Shown piece after piece: positions 32,997-41,284 of a stretch of DNA of 46,233 nucleotides. The stretch covers positions 1 to 46,233 of the forward strand of contig JAEDIC010000016.1 in NCBI GenBank assembly GCA_016292635.1, written 5' to 3'. This DNA is from Clostridia bacterium. GTDB lineage: Bacteria; Bacillota; Clostridia; Christensenellales; CAG-138. The first letter of the stretch is position 1, and the number at the start of each line of letters is the position of its first letter. The notes under the pieces are model-generated. The model did not search any database. It saw only the letters and a list, made by a program, of their open reading frames with translations, and was not told the DNA's origin. The position numbers and the translations under genes were made by a program.

Positions 32997-33647
32997 TCAT
33001 ATGCGGAAGCACTTCTGAATATCCTTATGGGAGCCAAGTACAAGCATTGTGCCGTTTTCCGGCAGGCAGGTTTCGGGCGTGATGAGCGTCATGGCCATTT
33101 TTTCGTTTTGCTTTATGGCCAGTATATTTATGTTGTATTTTCGTCTTACGTCTATATGGCCAATGGGTTTTCCTGCCCAGGCAGAGGGAACGGATACCTC
33201 GAATATGGCGTGGTCTGCATCCAGCTCTATATAGTCGAATATATGGTCCGAGCTGTAGCATATGGCGGTCCATATGGCAAGCTGCTTTTCGGGATATACA
33301 ACTTCGTCTGCGCCGTTTCTTAAAAGAAACTTTGCCTGAACATCTTGAGAGGCACGGGAAACTACCTTTGTGGCTCCCAGCTCCTTCAGAAGGGATGCGG
33401 TCTCAAGGGAGCTTTGGAAATTATCCCCTATGGCAACGATGCATACGTCAAAATTGCGAACGCCGAGGGAGGAAAGGAATTCCTCATTGGTGCTGTCCCC
33501 TATCTGGGCATTTGTAACATAGGGCAGCACCGCGTTTACCCTGTCCTCATTTTTGTCCACTGCCATAACGTAGTGGTCCATATCGTTCAGCTTCATGGCG
33601 ATGTGACGGCCGAACCTGCCAAGACCTATGAGCAGTATGTTTTTCAT
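32997..33647 (-). CDS. ktrA: KtrA/TrkA potassium uptake regulatory subunit
   Basis: A 216-residue cytoplasmic RCK protein that gates the KtrB channel. The N-terminal RCK-N Rossmann domain opens with NILLIGLGRFGRHIA (GxGxxG nucleotide site) and contains AVDKNEDRV and the DSTNEEFL loop; the RCK-C domain (about 140-216) follows, where c-di-AMP binds in many Firmicutes homologues. GGAG precedes the ATG. It lies 36 nt after ktrB and converges with the Crp/Fnr gene over repeat B. Confidence 0.93.
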   Translation of the reverse strand: MKNILLIGLGRFGRHIAMKLNDMDHYVMAVDKNEDRVNAVLPYVTNAQIGDSTNEEFLSSLGVRNFDVCIVAIGDNFQSSLETASLLKELGATKVVSRASQDVQAKFLLRNGADEVVYPEKQLAIWTAICYSSDHIFDYIELDADHAIFEVSVPSAWAGKPIGHIDVRRKYNINILAIKQNEKMAMTLITPETCLPENGTMLVLGSHKDIQKCFRI

Positions 33648-33683
33648 GAAAAAAATCTCCTTTTATAATGGTGGTGTAAATAT

Positions 33684-35018
33684 TTAACCTATTGTTATAT
33701 GCTCCTGAGGAAGCTTTGCGGTGTTTCCCTGACCTGTGGAAAGTGCCGCGTATATTATGGTGAGGCCGCCCACCCTGCCCAGGAACATCAGGGCCATCAG
33801 TATCAGGCGGGAAACCGTGCCAAGGCTTGGCGTGATGCCCAGAGTGAGGCCCACGGTGCCTATGGCAGAGGCGGTTTCAAACAGGCAGATGGAGGCGGGA
33901 AGGCCTTCTATGGTGCTTATGGCTATGCCTGTGGTAAAAAACAGTATAATGTACATCATCAATATGGCCACGGCGTGTATCACTGCGTCATTTGACAGCC
34001 GCCTGTCGAAGCAGCTGGGAGCCTCCCGGCGGCGGAACACGGCGAGGGCGGAAAGCATCAGTACCGCCAGCGTGGTGGTTTTCATACCGCCCGCAGTTGA
34101 ACCGGGTGAGCCGCCGATGAGCATCAGGAAGATTATGATCCCACGGCTGCTCTCTTTCATTGCGGCGATATCCGCCGTATTGAAGCCTGCGGTCCTGGGG
34201 GTCACGGCCTGAAACAGGGAAAGCAGTATCCGCTCTGACAAGGGATAGCTGTTAAATTCAAAAAAGAAGAAAAACGCCGCGGGGATGATTATCAGCAGGG
34301 CAGTGGTGATTAATATCACCTTGCTTTGCATATGATACTTTCTTATGCAGAGCTTGTTGCTGAATATATCCTTCCATGTAAGAAAGCCCATGCCTCCGGT
34401 GATTATCAGCAGCATTACGGTTATGTTTATCAGAGGGGAGGCGCTGTATGAGGTAAGGGAGGAGTAATGCGCCTTTATGCCCATAAGGTCAAAGCCCGCA
34501 TTGCAGAAGGCGGATACCGAATGGAAAAGGGAATACCACAGCCCCTTACCTGGGCCAAATTCAGAGCAGAGGGAGGGCGCCAGTATTGTTGCGCCCAAAA
34601 GCTCGATGAGGAGGGTGATCTTGATGATTAGCAGAATAAGCTTTACCACGCCGCCCATCTTTGGGGCCGCAATGGCCTCCTGCATTGTGCTGCGCTGAAG
34701 AAGGTTGATCTTGCGGCCGGAAAGAACGGTGAACGCTCCCGCAACCGTTACCACGCCCAGACCGCCTATCTGTATCAGCAGAAGAATTATTGCCTGACCC
34801 AGCGGAGACCAGCTGGTGGCGGTATCCCTTACCACGAGGCCCGTTACACATACGGCGGAGGTGGAGGTGAACATGGCGTCAATGAGGGGCGCGCTCTCTC
34901 CGTTTGCGGAGGCGGCGGGCAGGCAAAGCATAAAGCCGCCCAGCATTATTACGGCGGCAAACCCCAGTATTATAGACTGGAATGGGGAAAGATAGCGGTT
35001 TGGATGAAATATGTTCAT
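33684..35018 (-). CDS. ktrB: KtrB/TrkH-type potassium channel subunit
   Basis: A 444-residue membrane protein with four tandem M1-P-M2 units. The four selectivity-filter segments are visible: SAVCVTGLV, FCNAGFDL, VTPRTAGFNT and SAIGTVGLT; each keeps the critical glycine. With KtrA it forms a sodium-dependent or membrane-potential-driven K+ importer. AAGGAA lies upstream of the ATG. The mRNA leader is about 130 nt and contains two hairpins (see 35019-35160), but no c-di-AMP riboswitch consensus is seen. Confidence 0.95.
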   Translation of the reverse strand: MNIFHPNRYLSPFQSIILGFAAVIMLGGFMLCLPAASANGESAPLIDAMFTSTSAVCVTGLVVRDTATSWSPLGQAIILLLIQIGGLGVVTVAGAFTVLSGRKINLLQRSTMQEAIAAPKMGGVVKLILLIIKITLLIELLGATILAPSLCSEFGPGKGLWYSLFHSVSAFCNAGFDLMGIKAHYSSLTSYSASPLINITVMLLIITGGMGFLTWKDIFSNKLCIRKYHMQSKVILITTALLIIIPAAFFFFFEFNSYPLSERILLSLFQAVTPRTAGFNTADIAAMKESSRGIIIFLMLIGGSPGSTAGGMKTTTLAVLMLSALAVFRRREAPSCFDRRLSNDAVIHAVAILMMYIILFFTTGIAISTIEGLPASICLFETASAIGTVGLTLGITPSLGTVSRLILMALMFLGRVGGLTIIYAALSTGQGNTAKLPQEHITIG

Positions 35019-35160
35019 AAAGCCGGGTTCCTTAAAGCGTTATTAAAGGATAGGCTGGCTATCCTTATCTGTATCAAATAAAAACAGTACCCACATATTC
35101 ACTTTTGCGGTGATGGGAAACCGAGGCATAGCCCCGGGCACAGCAATTGTAAGTATTATA
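35019..35160 (-). promoter_or_regulatory. ktrB promoter and structured 5' leader
   Basis: An extended -10 promoter (TGGTATAAT, TATAAT at 35160-35155) drives a leader of about 130 nt. On the minus strand it folds hairpins CCGGGGC-TAT-GCCTCGG (about 35125-35141) and AAGGATAG-n5-CTATCCTT (35046-35066). The second is close to the ribosome binding site. Possible post-transcriptional control; no known riboswitch class fits. Confidence 0.5.
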
Positions 35161-35203
35161 CCATTGTTTGGGTGAAACATACAGGGATAAAAGAAAAACT
35201 CCG

Positions 35204-35232
35204 TTGATGAATAAGATAATATGAGATATAAT
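35204..35232 (+). promoter_or_regulatory. Promoter of fprA
   Basis: TTGATG (35204-35209), 17 nt, TATAAT (35227-35232), about 27 nt before the ribosome binding site AAGGAG. Confidence 0.75.
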
Positions 35233-35264
35233 TTATAAAAACATATTTTCTTAAGGAGCGAGCG

Positions 35265-36419
35265 ATGAATATCACCTGTGATATCAAATACATAGGAGTA
35301 AACGACCACAATATTGATTTGTTTGAGGGACAGTATATCGTGCCAAACGGCATGGCGTACAACTCCTACATCATATTGGATGAAAAGACAGCCGTAATGG
35401 ATTCCGTGGGCGAAGGGTTTGGCGAGGAATGGCTGGGAAATATAGATGGGGCGCTTGGCGGCAAGGCGCCGGATTATCTCATAGTTCAGCATATGGAGCC
35501 GGACCATTCCACCAATATAATAAGCTTTGCAAAGGCTTATCCCGAGGCAAAGATAGTGGCCTCCGCAAAGGCTTTCGCCATGATGAAAAATTTCTTTGGC
35601 ACGGATTTTGCGGACAGGCAGGTTGTGGTTGGCGAAGGAAGCGCCCTTTCCCTTGGAAATCATCAGCTTACCTTTATCGCCGCCCCCATGGTGCACTGGC
35701 CCGAGGTAATAGTCACCTACGACAGCACGGATAAAGTACTGTTTTCCGCAGACGGCTTCGGCAAGTTCGGCGCGCTGGACGTTGAGGAAGACTGGGCCTG
35801 CGAAGCCCGCAGGTATTATATGGGCATAGTGGGCAAATACGGCGCCCAGGTGCAGGCTCTGCTGAAAAAAATCGCCGGGCTGGATATAGAGGTCATTTGC
35901 CCCCTCCACGGCCCCGTGCTCAGGGAAAACCTGGGCTATTATATCAACCTTTATGACATTTGGTCCGGATATAAGGTTGAGGAGGAAGGCGTTGTAATAG
36001 CGTACACATCGGTTTATGGCAACACAAAGGCCGCCGTTATGGAGCTTGCGAAAAAGCTTCAAGAAAAGGGCTGCAAAAAGGTAGCGGTAAACGACCTTGC
36101 CCGCTACGATATGGCGGAGGCTGTGGAAGATGCCTTCCGTTACAGCAGGGTAGTGCTGGCCACCACCACCTACAATGCGGATATATTTCCCTTTATGCGT
36201 ACCTTTATTGACCATCTGATTGAGCGCAATTTCAGCAACCGCACCGTGGCCTTCATTGAAAATGGCAGCTGGGCCCCCATGGCCGCAAAGATCATGAAGG
36301 GTATGCTGGAAAAGAGCAAAAATATCACCTATACCGACACCACCGTAAAGATAATGTCTGCCCTGGACGCGGAGAGCGCCGTCCAGCTTGAGGCTATGGC
36401 TGCGGAGCTCTGCCGGTAA
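35265..36419 (+). CDS. fprA: FprA-type flavodiiron protein
   Basis: A 384-residue A-type flavoprotein that reduces oxygen to water (or NO to N2O), protecting anaerobes. The diiron ligands lie in HMEPDH (H76, E78, D80, H81), H144 in MVHWPE, D163 in SADG and the histidine of PLHGP. A flavodoxin-like FMN domain begins near 248 (VVIAYTSVYGNTKAA) and runs to the end. No rubredoxin domain is fused, so a separate reductant is needed. AAGGAG is 6 nt before the ATG. It converges with serA over a shared terminator. Confidence 0.96.
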   Translation: MNITCDIKYIGVNDHNIDLFEGQYIVPNGMAYNSYIILDEKTAVMDSVGEGFGEEWLGNIDGALGGKAPDYLIVQHMEPDHSTNIISFAKAYPEAKIVASAKAFAMMKNFFGTDFADRQVVVGEGSALSLGNHQLTFIAAPMVHWPEVIVTYDSTDKVLFSADGFGKFGALDVEEDWACEARRYYMGIVGKYGAQVQALLKKIAGLDIEVICPLHGPVLRENLGYYINLYDIWSGYKVEEEGVVIAYTSVYGNTKAAVMELAKKLQEKGCKKVAVNDLARYDMAEAVEDAFRYSRVVLATTTYNADIFPFMRTFIDHLIERNFSNRTVAFIENGSWAPMAAKIMKGMLEKSKNITYTDTTVKIMSALDAESAVQLEAMAAELCR

Positions 36420-36438
36420 ATAAACGACAGAACAAACA

Positions 36439-36466
36439 AAAAGCGGATGGCTTACCATCCGCTTTT
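36439..36466. terminator. Bidirectional terminator between fprA and serA
   Basis: AAAAGCGGATGG pairs with CCATCCGCTTTT around CTTA (12-bp perfect stem) with A and T flanks usable in both directions. Confidence 0.9.
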
Positions 36467-36479
36467 ATGCTGCGTGCTA

Positions 36480-37391
36480 TTATTTTGCAAAACCTTCGAT
36501 GATGTCCACGATCTCAGAGCCGATGCGCTTCTGAGCTTCCTTGGTGGCTGCGCCGATGTGGGGAGTGCAGGACACATGGGGATGGCTGTACAGAGCAACG
36601 TTTGTGGCAGGCTCGTTGTTGAATACGTCCAGACCGGCGGCGCGGATCTTGCCGGATTCCAGTGCGGCAAGGAGGTCATCCTCGTTTACGTTGTCGCCGC
36701 GGGAGGTATTTACGAATACAACGCCGTCCTTCATCTTGTCGATGTTTTCCTTGCAGATGAGCTTTACGCCGTTAAGGGAGGGGGTATGGAGGGAGATGAA
36801 ATCGGCCTTTTCAAAAAGCTCGTCAAGCTCCACATACTTCATGCCCATCTCTTCCTCAATGCCGGGTACATGGAAGATATCCTGAGCTATAACATCCATG
36901 CCCATGGCGATGGCCTTGCGGCCCAGAGCCTGACCGATGCGGCCGAAGCCGATTATGCCAAGGGTCTTGCCGGTGAGCTCGATGCCGGCGCCGTATGCCT
37001 TCTTTTCCCACTTGCCTTCACGCATGGTGTGGCCTGCTGCGGATATGAAGCGGGCGCAGGAGAACATATGGGCCATGGCAAGCTCGGCAACGGAGTTGCT
37101 GGAGGCGCGGGGGGTGTTCCTTACGGTTATGCCGGCTTCTTCGGCATACTTAACGTCGATATTGTCTACGCCTACGCCGCCGCGTATGATGAGCTTAAGG
37201 CTACCGCCCTTGGCTGCGTCTATATGGGCCGCGCGAATCTTGGTTGCGCTGCGTACTACTACTGCGTCAAAGCCCTTCAGAGCCTCGCCCAGCTCTTCGG
37301 GTGCGTAAAACTGTTCTACTACTTCATGCCCCTTATCCTTGAGGGACTGAAGGGCGGATTTATCCATACCGTCGGTTACCAGAATGCGCAT
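36480..37391 (-). CDS. serA: D-3-phosphoglycerate dehydrogenase
   Basis: A 303-residue D-isomer 2-hydroxyacid dehydrogenase making 3-phosphohydroxypyruvate, the first step of serine synthesis. The NAD-binding GFGRIGQALG motif is at about 150-159, the substrate arginine region is in NTSRGDNVNEDDL, and the catalytic histidine is in CTPHIGAATKEAQ near the C-terminus. It is the short type without ACT or ASB domains, so feedback control by serine through those domains is not expected. It lies 41 nt after serC with AAGGAG before the ATG. Confidence 0.95.
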   Translation of the reverse strand: MRILVTDGMDKSALQSLKDKGHEVVEQFYAPEELGEALKGFDAVVVRSATKIRAAHIDAAKGGSLKLIIRGGVGVDNIDVKYAEEAGITVRNTPRASSNSVAELAMAHMFSCARFISAAGHTMREGKWEKKAYGAGIELTGKTLGIIGFGRIGQALGRKAIAMGMDVIAQDIFHVPGIEEEMGMKYVELDELFEKADFISLHTPSLNGVKLICKENIDKMKDGVVFVNTSRGDNVNEDDLLAALESGKIRAAGLDVFNNEPATNVALYSHPHVSCTPHIGAATKEAQKRIGSEIVDIIEGFAK

Positions 37392-37432
37392 GATAATTCT
37401 CCTTTGCTATAGTTGTATGCCTGTGTGGTGAT

Positions 37433-38530
37433 TTACTTTTTGTAGCTGGCTTCAAATTTCTTTAGAAACTCAACCAGCGCTATGACGCCTTCCTTGGGCA
37501 TGGCGTTATAGGTGGAGGCCCGGAGACCGCCAACGCTCTTGTGACCCTTAAGGTTGTCAAAGCCGGCCTTCTTGGTGGCGGCTACTACTTCGGCGTCCAG
37601 GTCCGCGTCGCCGGTGACGAAGGGGATATTCATCAGGCTGCGGAATTCCTTTTCAACGGTACCGTTGAACATCTTGGACTGATCCAGGAAGTCATACATG
37701 ACCTTGGCCTTGTCGATGTTCATCTTATCCATGACCTCAAGGCCGCCGATCTTCTTTAGATACTTGAATACCTGGCCGCATACGTAGATGGACCAGCAGT
37801 TGGGGGTGTTATACATGGAGCCGTTGTCAGAGTGGGTCTTGAATGCGCAGTAGGTGGGAACCCATGCGGGAAGCTCTTCGGGATCGCGGATGAGATCCTC
37901 CCGGATGATGACGATCACCATGCCGGCGGGGCCGATGTTCTTCTGAACGCCGCCGTAGATGAGGCCGTAATCAGCCACATTGCAGGGACGGGACAGGAAC
38001 ATGGAGGACTGGTCGGATACAAGGATCTTACCCTTGGTATCGGGCAGCTTCTGCCATGTGGTGCCGTGGATGGTCTCGTTTTCGCAGATGTATACATAGT
38101 CTGCGTTGTCGGGAATGTCCAGATTGGAGCAATCGGGGATGTAGGAATAATTCTTGTCCTTGCTGGAGGCAACTACCTTTACTTCGCCGTACTTCTTGGC
38201 TTCCGCGATGGCCTTCTTGCTCCATGCGCCGGTTTCAACGTAGCAGGCTACGCCGTTCTTCATCAGGTTCATGGGGATCATGGCGAACTGGAGGGTAGCG
38301 CCGCCCTGGATGAACAGAACCTTGTAGTTGTCGGGTATGTTCATCAGATCACGGAGATCCTGCTCAGCTTCGCCGATTATCTTCTGGAATACCTTGGAAC
38401 GATGGCTCATCTCCATTACGCACATACCGGAGCCTTCGTAGTTTAAAAGGTTGTCACGAACGCTTTCCAGCACTTCCTCGGGCAGTATGGAGGGACCGGC
38501 AGAAAAATTGTAGATACGATCGTACTTCAT
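37433..38530 (-). CDS. serC: Phosphoserine aminotransferase
   Basis: A 365-residue PLP enzyme converting 3-phosphohydroxypyruvate to phosphoserine with glutamate. Class-V aminotransferase features: RIYNFSAGPSILPEEVL at the N-terminus, FIQGGATLQFAMIPMNL, SDQSSMFLSRP and the PLP lysine in GGVQKNIGPAG. Normal length. With serA directly downstream it gives two of the three steps of serine synthesis; serB is not in the window. Promoter at 38635-38663 gives a leader of about 95 nt. Confidence 0.97.
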   Translation of the reverse strand: MKYDRIYNFSAGPSILPEEVLESVRDNLLNYEGSGMCVMEMSHRSKVFQKIIGEAEQDLRDLMNIPDNYKVLFIQGGATLQFAMIPMNLMKNGVACYVETGAWSKKAIAEAKKYGEVKVVASSKDKNYSYIPDCSNLDIPDNADYVYICENETIHGTTWQKLPDTKGKILVSDQSSMFLSRPCNVADYGLIYGGVQKNIGPAGMVIVIIREDLIRDPEELPAWVPTYCAFKTHSDNGSMYNTPNCWSIYVCGQVFKYLKKIGGLEVMDKMNIDKAKVMYDFLDQSKMFNGTVEKEFRSLMNIPFVTGDADLDAEVVAATKKAGFDNLKGHKSVGGLRASTYNAMPKEGVIALVEFLKKFEASYKK

Positions 38531-38603
38531 TGGACATCTCCTTATTTTGTTGTTTGTTTATTCTTTCCTGAAAAAAACGTCTGAAAAAGGAACGGGTATA
38601 AAC

Positions 38604-38663
38604 AGGGGGAAAAGCCCCCTTTTGCGTTATTTAAATTATACATCACCCTATTATGCAAAGCAA
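38604..38663 (-). promoter_or_regulatory. serC-serA promoter and leader hairpin
   Basis: TTGCTT (38663-38658), 17 nt, TATAAT (38640-38635) on the minus strand. A hairpin AGGGGG-CTTTT-CCCCCT (38620-38604) falls near the 5' end of the message; it may stabilise it. No T-box or riboswitch motif is seen. The rest of 38531-38895 holds the divergent promoter below. Confidence 0.6.
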
Positions 38664-38751
38664 CAAAAAACTGATAGGTACGGCAAAAAAAAGAATGATA
38701 TTTTTTTATTGAACAAATGTGCTGTGCATATTGGGGAGAGGTGAGGAGATA

Positions 38752-38834
38752 TTGACAGCGGGAGATAAATAATATATCTTTAATTATATAGGATTATATA
38801 GGATGAGGCTGCGCCATCGGCTGTTCATCCTATA
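38752..38834 (+). promoter_or_regulatory. Promoter and leader hairpin of the YegP-like gene
   Basis: TTGACA (38752-38757), 17 nt, TATCTT (38775-38780). A 10-bp perfect hairpin (TATAGGATGA 38797-38806 with TCATCCTATA 38825-38834, inner GCTG/CGGC) sits in the leader, preceded by a direct repeat of TATATAGGAT. Confidence 0.6.
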
Positions 38835-38895
38835 AACGATTCCATCAATATCTGTGATATGGGGTCTGCCCAAAGTATCAGAAAGGAAAGAAAAA

Positions 38896-39267
38896 ATGGG
38901 AAAATTCGTAGTTAAGACCACCAAGTCCGGTTTCGTATTCAACCTTAAGGCCGGCAACGGTGAGGTTATTGCCACCTCCGAAAGCTACAAGAGCAAGGAT
39001 TCCTGCCTTAACGGCGTGGAAAGCGTACGCAGGAACTGCGTGGGCGGCGTTGAGGACCAGACCGTTGAGGGCTATGAAAAGCTGACCCATCCCAAATTCG
39101 AAGTATACGCTGACAAGGCGGGCGAGTTCCGTTTCCGGCTGAAGGCCGGCAACGGCGAAGTTATAGCCGTATCCGAGGGATACAAGGCTAAGCAGTCCTG
39201 CATGAACGGAATAGAGAGCGTAAAGAAGAATGCCCCCGATGCCGAGCTGGTAATTCAGGAAGACTAA
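38896..39267 (+). CDS. YegP family (DUF1508 tandem) protein
   Basis: A 123-residue protein consisting of two DUF1508/YegP repeats: residues about 1-50 (FVVKTTKSGFVFNLKAGNGEVIATSE) and about 65-115 (FEVYADKAGEFRFRLKAGNGEVIAVSE). The two halves share the sequence LKAGNGEVIA, showing internal duplication. YegP-like proteins are small, soluble, of unknown function, often stress-linked. The ATG at 38896 follows a purine-rich GAAAGGAAAG; an upstream ATG at 38854 lies in the leader. Strong terminator downstream. Confidence 0.92.
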   Translation: MGKFVVKTTKSGFVFNLKAGNGEVIATSESYKSKDSCLNGVESVRRNCVGGVEDQTVEGYEKLTHPKFEVYADKAGEFRFRLKAGNGEVIAVSEGYKAKQSCMNGIESVKKNAPDAELVIQED

Positions 39268-39283
39268 GTGAATCAAGCAAAAT

Positions 39284-39311
39284 AAAAAAAGCGGCTTATG
39301 CCGCTTTTTTT
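39284..39311. terminator. Bidirectional terminator after the YegP-like gene
   Basis: AAAAAAAGCGGC pairs with GCCGCTTTTTTT around TTAT, serving the plus gene and the convergent minus gene ending at 39343. Confidence 0.9.
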
Positions 39312-39342
39312 GTTTGCATATATGTGTTTTATAAATAATAGG

Positions 39343-39810
39343 CTAAAACAGCTTTGTGCCGCAATTTCCGCAGAAGCGGGAGCCGTCGGATACAGGTTCG
39401 CCGCAAAGGGGGCAGAATGCATAGGCGGGGGCTGAGGGAGAGGCAAAGTTCTGTACCTCGCTAAGCAGCTCCGCTGACTGTGCGCGCATTTCGGAGCGGG
39501 CTTCAGCCTCCATTTCCGACTGATAGCGGGCGGCCTCCTGGGCGCTTTTTATGGAATCGATTGCGCCCTGATCGGCAGCTATTTCAAGGCAGAGATTGCG
39601 TATTGCCATACACAGCTCCGTGGCCTTTTCGTCCATTATCACGCCGCTGTCGAATTTGGTCCATATATAGTCCCCAAGCTTAAGCTTAAGCTCCTCGATA
39701 TCGTCCTCGTTGCTGCGTATCTGGGCGTTCAGCTTGCTTATCTCCAGCATATCCCCGGTCTTATCGGATACGCTGCGGGCCAGATTGCCTAGCTTATTGA
39801 AAAAAGCCAT
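39343..39810 (-). CDS. Coiled-coil protein with C-terminal zinc ribbon
   Basis: A 155-residue protein. Residues about 20-115 are helical and charged (LNAQIRSNEDDIEELKLKLGDYIW), consistent with a coiled coil; the C-terminus is a double-CxxC zinc ribbon (CPLCGEPVSDGSRFCGNCGTKLF). Zinc-ribbon proteins of this layout are common in clostridia without defined function; a role in protein-protein scaffolding is possible. AGGAGG precedes the ATG. The gene may be preceded by the small frame at 39863. Confidence 0.85.
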   Translation of the reverse strand: MAFFNKLGNLARSVSDKTGDMLEISKLNAQIRSNEDDIEELKLKLGDYIWTKFDSGVIMDEKATELCMAIRNLCLEIAADQGAIDSIKSAQEAARYQSEMEAEARSEMRAQSAELLSEVQNFASPSAPAYAFCPLCGEPVSDGSRFCGNCGTKLF

Positions 39811-39862
39811 TTGTGTTTTCCTCCTGTATTGTGGGGATTATTTAAGCTGTCCCGCCATCCGT

Positions 39863-40042
39863 TCATCCGCCGCCAACGCCATCCTGGGCCGTGGCCGCCA
39901 TAAGGCCGGAGGGGACATGGGCCGTTTCCGGCAGCTCTTTGGCTGTTATCGCCCCGGATATTATGACGCCGATGGCTATAAGGCGGCAGCCGGGGAACCG
40001 GGACAGATTAAAGCGGCTTTTCACGGCGATTTTCCGTTCCAT
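39863..40042 (-). CDS. Possible small hydrophobic protein (59 aa)
   Basis: A 59-codon frame starting at an ATG 19 nt after a predicted start site. It has a basic N-terminus (MERKIAVKSRFNLSRF) and one hydrophobic stretch (CRLIAIGVIISGAITA). Promoter TTGCGC-17-CATAAT supports transcription, but the ribosome binding site is weak and no homologue is recognised; it could simply be the leader of the zinc-ribbon gene. Confidence 0.3.
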   Translation of the reverse strand: MERKIAVKSRFNLSRFPGCRLIAIGVIISGAITAKELPETAHVPSGLMAATAQDGVGGG

Positions 40043-40067
40043 TGCGTTGTTGTGCCGCACCGAAACA

Positions 40068-40096
40068 ATTATGCCATATAAAACCCGCAAGCGCAA
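40068..40096 (-). promoter_or_regulatory. Minus-strand promoter before the zinc-ribbon gene
   Basis: TTGCGC (40096-40091), 17 nt, CATAAT (40073-40068). The rest of 39811-40213 contains the small frame above and the divergent promoter at 40148. Confidence 0.5.
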
Positions 40097-40147
40097 TATT
40101 TTACAGATGGGGAAAGGCTGACATATTATCAAAGAATAAAATGATTA

Positions 40148-40176
40148 TTGGCGAAACGGAGCATATGTACTATAAT
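40148..40176 (+). promoter_or_regulatory. Promoter of the L,D-transpeptidase operon
   Basis: TTGGCG (40148-40153), 17 nt, TATAAT (40171-40176), giving a leader of about 30 nt. Confidence 0.7.
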
Positions 40177-40213
40177 GTTAAGAAATGCCCACATAAACTC
40201 CACGGAGGATCAA

Positions 40214-41284
40214 ATGCTCAAAAGAACGCTAAGGAACGCTCTGGCACTGCTTCTGATAGCGGCAGTACTGCTGCCCGCCCCGGCCTACGCCCGGGACGAG
40301 ATGCAGAACACGGACCCCGAAAAGTATTATATAGAGGTGGACACCGGCAATCAGGTGGTTACTGTATATCAAAAGGACGACGAGGGAGAGTATACCCGTA
40401 TTGTCCGCCGCTTCATATGCACCACAGGCAAGTTGAGAGGAACCGAAGAAGAACCCGCAACCCCCACCCCTACCGGCAAATGGAAGATAGGAACAAGGGA
40501 GCGGTTTGGCAAGTTCGCAAACTTTGCCGGGGAATATTCCCGCTACTGGACTCAGATAGTTGGCGGCATATACTTCCACTCCATAATGTTCGGCAACAGG
40601 GATGTTGAAACCCTAAAAAAATCCCCATTCCGAAATCTTGGCACCAACGCCTCTCACGGCTGCATAAGGCTGTATGTTGAGGACGCCAAGTGGCTGTATT
40701 ACAACGCCTGCTTCGGTACCGCCGTAAACATAGTATCCCGCAGCCGCCAGAAGGGCCTTACCTCCTCCCTTAAGACGGATATGGACTTTGACGAATATTT
40801 GAAATTTCAGGCCAATATATACGACGAGGAACCCCTTGAGGACAAGACGGCGTGGATATCTGTGGACGGGGCGGATCTGCGCACCGGAAACGGCACCAAT
40901 GACAAGCTGATAAAGCGGCTGGCTAAGGATACCGAGGTAAAGGTCCTTCAGGAAGGGGATCCCTGGATAAAGGTGCTTGCGGGCGAGCGGGAGGGCTATG
41001 TGCGCCGCTGCTATATCACCTATGAAAAGGGCGTAATGCAGTCCCGCGCGGATGGATACTTTATAGCCGGCACGCAGTATCTTTATGCCGAGCCCAATAC
41101 CAAGTCCGAAAAGCTCTTCAAGGTGGCTCGCCACAGCACAATCGTGGTAACCGAGGAAGATGTGGATGAAGATGGCAAATGGGTAAAGGTAAATTACTGG
41201 GGCACAGAGGGCTATATGCAGCGCAGGCATTTAAAGACCGGCTGGGCCACCATATATGATAACGGAGAGGTGCTGGCTCAATGA
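40214..41284 (+). CDS. Secreted L,D-transpeptidase (YkuD) with SH3-like repeats
   Basis: A 356-residue exported enzyme. Signal peptide at 1-26 (LRNALALLLIAAVLLPAPAYA). The YkuD catalytic domain spans about 36-178 with the active-site signature S147-H148-G149-C150-I-R152-L. Two bacterial SH3-type domains follow (about 215-275, TAWISVDGADLRTGNG ... EGYVRRCYI; and about 285-350, SRADGYFIAGTQYLYAEP), likely for wall binding. It makes 3-3 peptidoglycan crosslinks or attaches proteins. GGAGG lies 5 nt before this ATG. Its stop overlaps the next ATG (ATGA), so the following lipoprotein is coupled. Confidence 0.93.
   Translation: MLKRTLRNALALLLIAAVLLPAPAYARDEMQNTDPEKYYIEVDTGNQVVTVYQKDDEGEYTRIVRRFICTTGKLRGTEEEPATPTPTGKWKIGTRERFGKFANFAGEYSRYWTQIVGGIYFHSIMFGNRDVETLKKSPFRNLGTNASHGCIRLYVEDAKWLYYNACFGTAVNIVSRSRQKGLTSSLKTDMDFDEYLKFQANIYDEEPLEDKTAWISVDGADLRTGNGTNDKLIKRLAKDTEVKVLQEGDPWIKVLAGEREGYVRRCYITYEKGVMQSRADGYFIAGTQYLYAEPNTKSEKLFKVARHSTIVVTEEDVDEDGKWVKVNYWGTEGYMQRRHLKTGWATIYDNGEVLAQ

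Noticed and set aside
32665..33323. Open frames across repeat B (74 to 185 codons)
   Set aside because: Same structural element as copy A; several run into ktrA on the opposite strand.
35019..35264. c-di-AMP (ydaO) riboswitch before ktrB
   Set aside because: Conserved core sequences of that class are not visible.
38531..38660. T-box or serine-responsive leader before serC
   Set aside because: No T-box sequence (TGGNACC) or specifier structure found.
38780..38806. CRISPR-like direct repeats (TATATAGGAT twice)
   Set aside because: Only two adjacent copies with no spacers; better read as part of a leader hairpin.
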